A DNA stretch of 64,000 nt from Adiantum capillus-veneris (Eukaryota > Streptophyta > Polypodiopsida > Polypodiales > Pteridaceae), in assembly GCA_014529385.2 (NCBI GenBank), contig CM043953.1, positions 71,341,372 to 71,405,371 of the forward strand, read 5' to 3'. The stretch's first letter is position 1. The number at the start of each line of letters is the position of its first letter. Shown piece by piece: positions 35,346-47,346 of the stretch. The position numbers and the translations under genes are program-made. A model generated the notes under the pieces. The model saw only the letters and a program-made list of their open reading frames with translations. It was not told the DNA's origin and did no database searches.

Positions 35346-36285
35346 TGTTGAGCCAGCAGAGGATCACACCCACATTTTTGCTCACACTCATCATTTTTGT
35401 AACCATTGATTGTAATAAATGTCTTTCCGACATTGATTTTGAATTGAGCCATTCATTAAGTAACGGGACTCAATTGAGTTTCCAGCTTGTAATCCCGAAG
35501 TAATTTCACTTGCTGATGTAATTAGTTAGAGATGTTCTCACCTCCAAGGCTGAGGTATATAAGCCAAAGTTTTGTAACCTAAGGGGATTCAGATTATTAA
35601 TCAAAGTGAGTTTTTGAGCGCCGTGACTGTGTCTGAGAGAGAGTGAGAGAGAGAGAGAGTCTTATCTACTTGCTACGCGAGCTACGGAGCCGCCATTGGA
35701 GAAGCGACACCGCCATTGTGTTAGCAACGGCGAGAGCTACGCACTGATACCAAGAGTGCGCGCTATCGGCTTCTATGTGTGGTAAGGTCCTACGAGCTTC
35801 GGTGTGAGTTTTCTTCCAACTCGTGTGTCGGAATAGAGTGTGCAGCATATCTATAGAACCACAACGAGTAGAGCTACACATTAGTACCATCGGGGTCAAG
35901 TTTCGGTCACCTGTATTTTTCGGCCTGTCTTCATACGCGTTTACCGCACGGAGTGATTATAGGTTGATTTTGCAGTTCAAGTCTTTAGGGTGTTGTTCTT
36001 ACCTAGTGCATAGACTTCCCCTTGAGTTTGAGATCGATTCAATGATTCTAGATCCTGTTTTGTATAGCATTCGTTTGTAGTACGGATTTCAGTCACTTGC
36101 GTATTTTAGAACTTAGATTTGATTTCCTTAGTGGTGATTGTCATTAGAAGGTCGAGTAGGTGATTTGACACCCACCTAGTTGTTTCCATGCGCCTGCGGG
36201 TCAAGCTTCGTCCTCGTCTGACAAATTCTGTTGTTGGTTGAGTTCTCGCTATTTAGCTTCCGCTAGCGGCGTAACCGCCTTAACA
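35346..36285 (+). repeat. E4 5' LTR (940 bp)
   Basis: It runs from TGTTGAGCCA to CGCCTTAACA. A clear TATA box (TATATAAG, 35556-35563) is followed by a GA-rich run at 35634-35660. A TCATACGCGT at 35931-35940 repeats the core of E4's own palindrome. Confidence 0.95.
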
Positions 36286-36287
36286 TT

Positions 36288-36305
36288 TGGCGCCGTTTCC
36301 GGGGA
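36288..36305 (+). other. E4 primer binding site (tRNA-Asp type)
   Basis: TGGCGCCGTTTCCGGGGA, one mismatch from the tRNA-Asp 3' complement, two bases after the LTR. Confidence 0.9.
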
Positions 36306-37712
36306 CGAGAGCCCTAAGTAGGTGACCTTAGACTAATCCTACGAGGTGAGTCGTATAAACTACTTTGTATACTTTAGTTAGAAAAGATCTAGGAGTGGTG
36401 GACTCCGAAGATCTCGAGAGATACTAGGAAGTGGGGTATTCCTAGGTCTTCCGTGTTGACAGTATTTTTAGTTTAGCTTAGATTTGTTTGTTGTTTTGTT
36501 GGTGTTGAGTAGTTGTTGATAGAAGAAGAATTTGCTAGTCCGTGAGTGGCAGTGGATCTCTTTAAAATCACAATTACCAAACCCATTTTATGATTAGGAA
36601 TAGCTTAGGTAGGACTTCATTTGATCCTGATCTAGAGCTAATAATCATTGGAGTAATTGCTTGATATGGTTGATTGCATGTTAGATCACTAAACCGTCGA
36701 GTTAGTAGTGAAACTTGTAATAAACAAAAGTCAAAGAAATTTTCTGTGTATCTGGGAGTTGCTGAGCACTTGAGGAAGCTTTAGGAAGGATTCTGTGCCA
36801 AAAAACTGGAAATCTGCAACTTTAGACATCATACGCGTATGATGTCTAAATGACCAAATAGAGACCAAAGCAGAAATTTTGACTTTACCAGAGTGTTCAA
36901 AAGGGGGGTTATACCCTAATTTCAACTTAAAACAAGAGCATTAACACTCAAAGAAACCCGAAAAGACAAGTCGGAGTCCAAGAAACGCAAAGAATAGGAA
37001 ATTTTGGATTCAGATCTTGTTTTTACATTCAAACCTGACAAAAACACTTGAAACTCAATTATAAACATTGGAGAAGGCTTAAAACCAAAAATAGTCAAAA
37101 TCTGGGACAAAAGACATCATACGCATATAATGTCTTTTAGCACATCCACTGCTTATTTTTTATATCTGACCTGACAAGATTGTTACAAACACTGTAGGAA
37201 GCATAAATATCAAGTTTTGACCCAAATTGATGAAAAAGACATCATACGTGTATGATGTATTTGACCTAATTTTGGACATATTTTGATACTTTGCTAACAC
37301 AGATCCATTGTAATAGCTGTCTAGAGGTTATATTTCAAGTTTCATCCCATTTGGATCACAATTGACCCAAAAAACAAGTCAAAAGCGGAAAATTGCCAAG
37401 AAAAGCCTAAATTAGCCATAACTTGCTCAAACAGAGTTCAAACTGAATTTTGTGAGTGGAAAGAGCATAAGGGGGCTACTGAGAGTGAGCATAACCAAAA
37501 TAGTCTAAATCTGTGAAAAAAGACATCATACGCGTATAATGTCTTTTTCAGCATAACTGCAACAAAATTCTCACTTGATGAAACAGAAGTTGTCCAACTG
37601 ACAAGATTAAACAATTGACCAAGTATCAATCAGTTTGGATCAATTCTGACCACAAAAACTTGGGGAAAACAAATTGCTGAGACGGAAAAGTTAAAGTCCT
37701 TTATGGGAATTG
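36306..37712 (+). other. E4 5' leader
   Basis: About 1.4 kb without a supported gene, holding four copies of the E4 palindrome between 36821 and 37544. Confidence 0.8.
36821..37544. repeat. E4 palindromic motif, leader cluster (4 copies)
   Basis: Copies at 36824-36847, 37112-37135, 37237-37260 and 37521-37544. The first is a perfect palindrome that extends to 30 bp (36821-36850; half-site TTTAGACATCATACG). The others have one to three substitutions, mostly in the right arm. The centre is CGCG, as in the E1 motif. Confidence 0.95.
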
Positions 37713-40700
37713 ATGAATTTGAGATCGGGCAGGAACCTCCAGAATAACCAACCAAAACAAGGGGAACCAGCAAGTGTCATATCAACCGAGGGAAGTGTAA
37801 ACCAAAGTTGGGTGCAACCATTAGAGCCGATCTTTGAAGGAAGTGTTTCTGATACTTCTTCGGAGAGATCTTACGAGATTTTCACCGAACACTTGGAACA
37901 CTTCAACCTGAACAACAGAGAAAATATGGCAGCAGGATCATCAAACCCTTCCACCACAATGAAGCTATTGTTCATAAAATACTAGTACGACAATGAGCAA
38001 GGTGCCAAGATCTACAAAGATGGAATGGACCGCTATTGTGTAAAGATAGAAGAGAGACCTAGTGAGTTCAAGGACTTAGTGCTTGTGAGCTATAGCGGAG
38101 ATAGATATCTAGATGACGAGGGTACCATGTCCTTGGTAGTCCTAAACCCTAACATTGTGGACAAGTGGGGATTGATGGGCACCAAGGCCAAAGTAGATGA
38201 AGAACTTGAGGAGAAAGCACCAATAATGAACTTCCCTGATGCGAGGTTAAGAAGAGAGAATGAAACTACAAGGATCAACACTGATAACATCTATGTGGGG
38301 CTATATAAATATAATAATGGGGAGCAAGATCTCTATTATAGATGTGAAGAACCCTACATCGGAGAGTTGACAGACCGAAAGAGACTTTATGTCTTTACCT
38401 ACACAGAGGGATCGGAAGTGAAAATTGCCGCTTACGACAAGTATGGCAGGCAATACTCAACAATGGGCAAGAAAGAATTAGAAGGATATACATACTTTGG
38501 GGGACCTCTACATCAGTATTATGTTACTTCTAGCTCACAAAGACCAGCACCAACAAATGGAGGGCAAAACCCAATGACAACAGGAGGACAAAGAACTCAG
38601 GCTGCTGACTCTTTCAGTCAACCTCAGTACTCGAAGCCCGGACCAATGGGATCATTACATTCCAGAGAGTCAATGGATACGAATCGAGGTAGTGCAGTTC
38701 CAATCCCCACGTATACCACTCCAGGTCCAAGGTTCGAAGTGGAACCATCACATTTACCTCCTAGTAGTAGATTCAGGGCGGGGGAACCGACAAGGGTAAC
38801 CCATGAAGTCCATGATGCTAGAGAAAGCTTTAGCCGGGACACAGGAGCAATGAGATTGGTAGCAGACCATAGACGTATGAGACCATCTCAAGTAGCGAAG
38901 TGTATGCCAAAGAAGTATGGTGGTTCGGGAGATCCGTATGCACATGTGTCACTCTTTAAGCAAGTCTTAAGAGCTGAGCAGATAACAAATTTCCATACAC
39001 AATACGAGGGATTTGGTCTTACTCTAGAAGGTACGGCACTGACATGGTTTCAACCACTGAACATAGGGGGATTCCATGACATTGACCATTTTCTAAGAGA
39101 GTTTGCTGAGGAATTCTCAAAATGAGGGATTAAGCACAATACAGTCTCACAAATATATGCTTTTAAACAGAGAGAACACGAAAAAGTGAAGGAAGCTTCA
39201 CTTCGCTTCAAACAATACATTGAGAGATGTCCAGTACGTGAACGACCACAAGATGACAGACTATCTGTTCTCTTTATTGAGGGACTGAGAAACGACACTC
39301 TCAAGAAGGACTTGCACTTGAAAGCTTGTACAAGTTTCGAGCAAGTAACGAGAGAAGCATTGTACTTAGTGGATAACTGTACGGTTTATGGAGAGGTGTC
39401 AGCGGATACAGATTTTGCATCCAGTAGCTCCTCCTCCGTAGCGAGTGAGACTACCACTAAAAAGAATGTTCAAACAACAACCATCCCAAATGTAGAGCAA
39501 ATGATAGAAGATGCTCTACAAAGGATGGCACCATACCAAAAACCATTGCCAAAAACACTGAAATGGTGTGCTATTGAACAAAAATGGACAAACCATCCAA
39601 TAGAGGAGTGCTATTACAACAAAGGGTATGTAAGGGAGCGTCAGTATGCACCTCCTGCTCAATTAGCACCACCTCAAGTACATCCAGTACCTCGATACCC
39701 AACGGGAAATGTGCCAGGACCTATGGGGATAGAAAGACCGCAACCGGTATTGGGACAACAACCACCTTTACCAGGAGCAAAACCAGTAGGCATTAGATAT
39801 GCAACAACCTTAGAGAATCAGGAAGAACAAGCCTTAGTGCCTGTTCAAGCCTATTATGAAGAATCTGGTGCACACATGTCTCCAACTGTGTATTACCCAC
39901 CAGAAGAACCCAAACAACCAGAACCGTGGGGCATGATTGGGAATGTTGGAATACCAACAGTTACAAGTGCTTCTGATGAAGAGAGGTACAATTTGGATGC
40001 AAGAACATTGATGTTCATAGCTCATGGAGGGTTAACAGGACAAAGACCATCCTATCCACAAAGGACGAATCAAATGGGACCAAGACCAGCACTAGGACCC
40101 TGTTACAAGTGTGGAGGTGACCATCTGATGAATGTTTGCCCACATACGGAAATCATTAGAATTAACGCTTATTGCACTGAGTGTGGGGTTACTCACTTCA
40201 TTGAGGATTGTTCAAAGAATCCAAACAAAGTGCAAAAGACGACATTGAATATGCTAGAAACTATTCCTACCAGCAGTGGGTCTGAAAATGAAACTCTGAT
40301 ACCAACGCAAGTTGTTACTAGAGCTCAAGCTAAGAAAACCACTAGAGAACGTGAGAATGGAAAGTTAGCGACTGAAATGGTTAGTCCAGGACCGCGGAGT
40401 CAGAAAAACACATGGAAAGCTAGAAAAGCATGCATGAAGTTGAGAAAAGAACGTGAAGACGCTATTCTAGCTGAGGAACTAAAGCGAACTAAAGATAGAT
40501 TAGAAAAACTTGAGAGTCAAAACGGGAAACGAGAGATGAGCCCGGAAAGAACGAAACAAAAGAGTATCAAAGAAACAACGAGCTTAAGCTCAGGGGGATC
40601 AGTGCTAGTCGACAAAGTACACGAACCATTGGACGCACTGATGAGAGCTTACGAAGCTAGGTTAAAGAACAAACAAACACAAGAACAGAGGTGGATGACA

Positions 40701-42422
40701 TACCCAAACGCGGAATTGGAAAAGCAGAGACTTGAAATGTGCCAGAGAATGATCGAGACTGCACAAGCCTTATTAGAACCACCAAAAGAAACAATGACTT
40801 GTGGAAAGGATAACCCAATTCAGCAAGAGACTATCGTTTCACGGGTAGCCGAAAAGACTCCCAGTGCACAAAAGCCTGAAAATACACACAAGGATGACCG
40901 CATAGTGTTGAACACAACCGATCAGGAGATAGAGAGTTTTCATCCAGTCATACAGAGGTCTTATGGAAGAGATGAGGATTACAATGAATTTTGGAAACAA
41001 GTGAGAGAGGCAAACTTTGCAAACGAGCTAAGTTGCCAAGCTAATCAGACAAATTGGGAAAAGGACATCAGGAACCCTCCCATAGTGGAATTTGAGGCAG
41101 GATCTCAAGTGGACTTGGATCTGCAATCTTACTGGGGAGATGGGGGCTCTGTTAGAACAACGGAGAGCAAACCTCACTCACTGAATACCTTACCTTCATA
41201 CTTAGGAGAGTATCAAGAAAAATCCGAGACTAGAGCACTTCCCTCACGAAGAATCTCATCAGAAAAAGTCATGGACTCGCAAGGATTGATAGAGATCTTG
41301 TCAACACCAGTGACATGCACTATCACTCTAGCTGAGCTTTTGAGGCTAAGACCACATATGTGGACCACTGTAGGAAAATGCTTGGAGAAATTCGGGATAA
41401 AAGACCCAACATCGAGACTGAAAGAGGGTATACAAGAGCTGAGTAAACCACAAAAGAACGCTAAGCCTGTACCCTTAAACAAGGTCGGAGAATATTGCGA
41501 AGGTGAAGAGGGGAATACAACCTTACCAGTTGAATTCCAAGGAGTAAACACGATGGCAATACTAGACAGCGGAGCTGGGGTAGCCATTGCTACAAAAGAA
41601 ATCTGGAAAAAATGGGGAAAACCAGCAATAAGGAAGACTAGGTTGAAACTCCAATTAGCAGATGGACACATGGAGAAACCTATGGGGTTATTAGAGAAAG
41701 TTGTAGTGACTTCTTGCGGCATTGAATACGAACATACTTTTGCTATTGTCGATTTTGGCAAGGAGAATAACTATGATATCATATTGGGAAGACCATTCAT
41801 GAGACAGTTGAAAATGGTCCAGGATTGGGGCTACGATCACATATACCTGAGAAATATGGAAACCACTACACGTGTGAACCTGAAAGACCATAGCTACAAA
41901 GATGTGAACCGAACACCGGTAGAGGAGTTTGATTCAGCTACTTTGGCGGGATCCGAATTTCCAGCTTGGTTAGGTAAACCCAAGGAGTTATGGATGTGTG
42001 GAGCCTCGAAATGTGGAAGTCTGAAACGAGAAGAATATGTTTTAGAAAGGGCTATCAAAGACAAAACTTATATAGGAGAACCCTTTCCAGAGGACACGCT
42101 TGAACCATTAGAATGGACACACATTCTAGCAACCCTAGATGTTTGTGCAATTCCGGATGGTCCCACAACAACATTTTGCGACAAGGACGGGTACGACGTG
42201 GTTCCGTATTTCATGTTGAGAATTGTACTCGAAAAAGAAACTGAAAAGAACGATACACTGGAAAAGGAAGATGAAGAAGAGGTGTTTCACGATATTCCCG
42301 ATCATCCTGAGTGGGGAAATGAAGCAGACAACGAGTCAACGGACAATTCAAGCGGAAACGAAGAAACCATAACGAATGTCCGATTTTATGATTTTCTGAA
42401 CCAAACTAAACAACACCTATAG
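37713..42422 (+). pseudogene. gag: E4 gag-protease (one frame, two nonsense codons)
   Basis: It starts at the ATG at 37713 (MNLRSGR). In-frame stops at 37983 (TAG) and 39123 (TGA) are single-base lesions relative to E1. In order: an unrecognised N-terminal segment with YYRCEE and LYVFTYTEG; a retrotransposon gag capsid core (about residues 380-560); a WCAIEQKWTNH..EEC zinc-like segment; two knuckles, CYKCGGDHLMNVC (about 796) and CTECGVTHFIEDC (about 821); charged coiled sequence; a STPVTCTITLAELLRLRP segment shared with E1; and a retropepsin with AILDSGAG (Asp about residue 1286) and ILGRPFMRQL. The acidic end follows MCGASKCG. The pol gene starts 37 bases downstream in the +1 frame. Confidence 0.85.
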
Positions 42423-42459
42423 AGCAAAGAGAAAAACAAAGGGGGTTAGAACCAATCCG

Positions 42460-44244
42460 ATGCCTAGAATAAGAGGAAAAAATCAATTCCTAATGCTAGT
42501 AAAGGCGGAAGATTGTGTTAAGGACAAGGTTTCTGGAAGAATGAGAGGCAATGATCAAAAGAGCTTACGAAAAAACAAAAGAGGCTCAAGAAATCGAGTT
42601 CAAAGGAATGGAACGAAAACAGAAACAGAAAAATCAGAAAAGAACAAGCGCAACAGAGAACACACGGAGTCCAAGCTAGAACGTAGAAACAAGTACAGAG
42701 AGCTCAAGAAAACTCTAAAAGAAGTTTGGACGACAGAAATTGAGAGTGGAGAGGACAAAAACGCCAAAATCAAGGAAAACATGGATGTTCCCTCTCACTA
42801 TAGGAAATTCACAATAGAGGATAGGAAGGTGGTATTAACCCCACCTATTCGAGAGAGAAAGGAGAACGAATCTTATGACGGACCGGAGGATGCAAAAAAA
42901 GTTGATTTAGCAGCTCCAGGTGAGCCACCTAGACCGGTGTACATAGCCACAGATTTGTCTCCAGGCGAGGAAGAGAGACTTTTGAGTCTTCTCAGAGAGT
43001 ATAGGGATGTGTTTGCATGGTCTTATAAGGACTTAAAGGGAGTTGACCCATCGATATGCCAACACACAATCCCACTGAAACAAGACGCAAAGCCTAGCAG
43101 ACAGAGACCATACACATATAATGATATGTTTGCTAAGCGAATCAAAGAAGAGATAAATAAGCTAATGGAAGCTGAATTCATATACGAGATTGAACACACC
43201 GATTGGGTATCTCCAATTGTGGTAGTACCCAAGAAGAACGGAAAACTCCGAGTGTGTGTCAACTTAAAGAAAGTGAATGCTGCAACAATCAGGGACAATT
43301 ATCCCCTGCCGATAACTGATCATGTTCTAGAGCGTGTATCAGGGAAAACAGCATACTCCTTTCTCGATGGTTTTTCAGGATATAACCAGCTAGCCATAGC
43401 ACTGGAAGATCAACATAAAACAGCTTTTGCAACGGAGTGGGGAATTTATGCTTATCGGGTTATGCCTTTTGGTCTAACCAATGCTCCAACAACCTTCCAG
43501 AGGCTGATCACACATGCTTTCAAGGAATACTTAAGGTTGTTTCTAGAAATATACATGGATGACTTGTGTATACATTCTCTTCTGAGAGATGAGCATCTAG
43601 AACACCTAAGAAAAGTATTTGAGAAATGTAGGACATATCGCATATGTCTCAATCCTGAGAAATGTGTGTTTATAGTCCGACAGGGCAGTATTATGGGACA
43701 TATTGTCTCACAAAACGGAATATCCACGGATTTAGAGAAGATAAAAGTTATAGTGGATATGCCTAGACTAACCAATGCGAAACAAGTACAGAGCTTTATG
43801 GGACATTGCGGATATTATAGACGATTCATTTACATGTACGCTATAATAGGCCAACCACTTTACATGCTAATAGTGAACTTTGAATGGACAGAGGAGTGTG
43901 AGGAATCGTTCAAGGAATTGAAAGAGGCACTCATTACTGCTCCAGTCTTGAACTCACCAGATTGGGAGAAGATATTCCATGTGCATATAGATGCTTCGGC
44001 ATATGCAATAGGATGCATTCTGGCTCAGCCAGAAGAAGGAAACATGGATTTTCCTATCTGTTACGCCAGTCGACAGCTCAACAATGCAGAGAAGAATTAC
44101 ACCACAACAGAGCGAGAAGGATTAGGAATGATATATGCTGTGAAGAAATTTTGGCATTATCTTCTAGCCAACAAGTTTGTGTTTTTTACGGATCACCAAG
44201 CCTTGCTCTACCTAGTGAATAAACCATGCAATACGGGAGAATAG
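42460..44244 (+). pseudogene. pol: E4 pol, RT and RNase H part
   Basis: It starts at the ATG at 42460; the frame is open back to 42400, overlapping the end of gag-protease. A basic N-terminal linker precedes RT (LRVCVNLKKVNAAT near residue 262, MPFGLTNAPTTFQRL, active site YMDD near 365) and RNase H (HVHIDASAYAIGC near 508, TTTEREGLGMIYAVKKF, TDHQALLYLVNKP). A one-base deletion near 44238, after NKPCNTG, shifts the frame. A second deletion near 44403 shifts it again before the zinc modules. The catalytic residues are otherwise intact. Confidence 0.87.
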
Positions 44245-46519
44245 TGAGATGGTTCATTATCTTACTGGAATTCGACTTCACGGTAGTAGTAAAGAAAGGA
44301 AAAACACATCTTAGAGCTGATCATCTTTCGCGATTGACGAATGGAGAAGACCCTATAGGAGTAGATGACGACATGCCAGACGCGTACTTGTTCAACATAG
44401 AAATATACCGAAGTGGTCTCAAAATGTCGTTAACCTATTAACCTATGGAGGAGAGTTCGATAGAAGAGAATACAACCAGAAACATATTGCTATTCAGCAA
44501 TCCAAGAATCTTCAATTGGTTGCAGGAAGGTTGTATCAATTGGGAAATGATCATGTTTTACGACTATGCATCAATCCTGAGGAATATAATATATATCTGC
44601 GCGAAGCACATGTTCAGGAATGTGCATTTCATTGTTCAAGAAGGAACACATATAGGAATTTGTTACAATTGGGAGTCTATTGGCCAGGAATGAAAGAAAG
44701 CGTACATGAATATGTCACTGTATGTATTGTATGTTCATCAAAACCGCCAGCAGAGTATTCGACATTATATCAGATAATGATCGCTCCAGAATGGAGTCAG
44801 TATATTGTTGAATATCTCACAAATAGAACTTTCCCAGAAGGAACGTCAAAAGCTCGTCAGAAATCTGTAGAGACAGAAGCTAGAGATTACGCTTTAATAG
44901 GAGATCAACTCTATAAGAGAGGTAAAGACAACCAGCTTAGGATTTGCGCATCAGAGTCTGAGTATGTGATAATCCTAGAGCAAGCTCATGGAGGAGTAGG
45001 TGGAGGCCATTTCTCAGGTGATAAGACAGCAAAACTTGTCTTAGCCGCAGGAATATGGTGGCCAACATTACATATGGACGCTGAGGAATACGTTAAATGG
45101 TGTGATGACTGTCAGCGGACCAAAGTACCACTTAAAAGAGATGATATGCCGCTTAGACCAATGATGGGGGCAAGAGCTTTTGCAAAATGGGGGATTGATT
45201 ATGTCGGACCCATTTCACCTCCTGCATATAAGACTCATGCACAATACATCATTGTGGCTACAGACTATCTAACAAAGTGGGTCGAAGCAAAGGCAACTCA
45301 AAAAGCAGATGCCAGGACCACGGCACAATTTCTGTATGAATACGTCTTTGTACGATATGGATTGCCAATAGAAATTGTGAGTGATCGAGGCACACATTTT
45401 ATAAATGAAGTGATAAAGATCCTTCTAGATGAATTCATGGTAATCCATAGGAAATCAGCCCCGTATCATCCACAAGCAAACGGACAAGCTGAAGCAACAA
45501 ACAAAACCATATGCACGGTCCTTACGAAGATTGTATCTGAGTCGAGAACTGACTGGGACCAGAAGTTGCATTCAATATTATGGGCATATAGGGTAGCATA
45601 TAAAACATCAATAGGAACGACCCCATATAACATGGTTTTTGGGCTAAATGCTATCTTACCAATAGAATTCTTGATTTCAACCTTAAGGGTGGCTAAGGAT
45701 CTAGAGTGGACAGGGCACGAGCTTTCTGATAGAATAGATGACCTGGAAAAGCTAGATGAGCTTCGCCTAAAAGCAGTAGCTTCTATCTACGCTCAAAAAA
45801 GGCGACAAAAGGAATTTTTTGATAAGCATGTGCGGACTAAAGAGTTTAAGGTTGGGGACTATGTCCTCGTTTACACTCTAAAACAGCATGCTAAGAAGCT
45901 TAAAAAGCGAGGGATGGGACCTCTGGTGATTAAAGATCTATCACCAAGTGGAGCCGTCAAGCTTGCTACATTAGACGGAGAAGAAATGCCCAATTGGATT
46001 AGTGGATGCAGAGTGAAAAAGTATCTTTTGCCGCTAACCCAAGACATGCTTCTCAAAATACATCAAGAAAAGCTGCGTGTCCAGAAAAAGAAAAAGATTG
46101 TGGAGGAAGCGCAAGCCGAGGCGAAGGAAAGAATGGAGAAAAGAAGACTACTGCATCAGAAACAGCGCAATGAAGGAGCAATACGAATAAACACAGTCAG
46201 TATAACAGAAATGGATAATGACAAAGAAGAACCCATCATTGAATGCAAAGTAGGAACCAACCAAATCAAAGCCAGAGCACTATTGGATTCAGGAGCTCAA
46301 GCTAACCTACTTTCACTCAGTTTGTATAGACAATTGACAAATGACACTAAACTACAAACTGCCAAGCAAGAGTTAAAGAGTTACTCTGAGAATTCAATCA
46401 AAACTGTCGGATGCACAGTTTTACATATACAGATTAACCATTATGTGTATCCTCATATGTTTTACGTGGTTGAAGACCAAGCTACACAACATCCATTATT
46501 GCTAGGACAACCATGGTAG
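44226..46519 (+). pseudogene. pol: E4 pol, integrase with two zinc modules and second protease
   Basis: After the frameshift near 44403 the frame is open from 44516. Two H2C2 modules lie in tandem: the first from GRLYQLGNDHVLRLC with H..H..C..C to CIVC (about 44525-44735), the second from DQLYKRGKDNQLRIC to CDDC (about 44905-45115). Between them is a repeated linker (APEWSQYIVEYLT). The integrase core has WGIDYVGP, SDRGTHF and QANGQAE (D, D, E; about 45196, 45381 and 45486), and a C-terminal GDYVLVYTL..KRGMGP module follows. Fused behind it is a second retropepsin-like domain (about 46215-46519) with ALLDSGAQANLL and LLLGQPW, then a TAG at 46517. Confidence 0.85.
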
Positions 46520-47131
46520 AAGCAATACAATGCAATGATTGACTGGAGTTCTAAATCAGTGCTTATCAAATACGAAGGTGAAAGTCAATCAGTTAAGTTC
46601 ACCAAAGGATCAGAGACAACTCCAAAGGAAGAATCCAAGAACAAAGGTAAACAACAACCAGAGAAAAAGAAGAAGCAATGGCAACCAACAGTTTCTATAC
46701 AACCGGATTACTCTTCGACGAGGAATTCTCAACAGTGGATAAGGAAGACAAGCAATAATATAACAGCTCAACCTTGGGAAAAAACGGAGTCAAAGTTGGT
46801 ATGGAGACCAAAAAAGGTTGTGCCAGAGAACACAAAGATGGAAAGCAGAGTCTTCAATACCAGACAACAGAGTGATTCTAGAAAATCAAGGACAGTGAAA
46901 CAGATCTGGATTCCAAAGAAGTTCATGACGGCACAAAGCTATAGCAAGCAAATTTGGATCCCAAAGATTTGTAAACAGGAACTCCCTTCAGTACAATCAA
47001 CGGACACTCCTAGGTATTTCAAGGCGAGGAAATCAACACAAAGGACAAAGCAGGTTTGGGTCGCAAAGAGTTTGTGGCAAGCACAAGCGAAGCGGAAGCA
47101 GATTTGGATTGTGCAAAAGAACAACAGGTAA
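46520..47131 (+). pseudogene. E4 pol-frame tail with repeated W[IV]PK
   Basis: It is in the same frame as the second protease, after the TAG at 46517. The first residues (KQYNAMIDW) complete the usual end of a retropepsin domain (LGQPW, one residue, then KQYNAMIDW). The rest is basic and repetitive: LVWRPKK, QIWIPKK, QIWIPK, QVWVAK and QIWIVQK. E2 has an equivalent tail. Perhaps nucleic-acid binding, judged only by charge and aromatic repeats. Confidence 0.6.
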
Positions 47132-47330
47132 AGATGAATCCATCTACTGATTCTACTACCGAAGTATCACCAACCCAAAACCCGACCACCAATCCTTCAA
47201 TCAAACAAAGAGCAGCTTTATTGGAAAGACTGTTGTATCATCGCTCTGCAATTGCATTGGGAATTTATGACCAAAACAACTACAATGCTTCGCCCACAGA
47301 CACTTCATAGTCGTCCGGGAGGACTCAGAC

Positions 47331-47346
47331 TAGGAGGGGGGGAGGT
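47331..47346 (+). other. E4 internal polypurine tract
   Basis: A purine run AGGAGGGGGGGAGG about 200 bp after the pol-frame tail, resembling the 3' tract (GGAGGGGGGGGAG at 53424-53437). E2 has one in the same relative position. Confidence 0.6.

Noticed and set aside
35022-36305. tRNA-Asp-like sequences as tRNA genes
   Set aside because: Only the last 17-18 bases match; they sit next to LTRs and are primer binding sites.
37983-39125. In-frame stops of E4 gag as programmed readthrough
   Set aside because: E1 has sense codons at both positions, so single-base mutations explain them.
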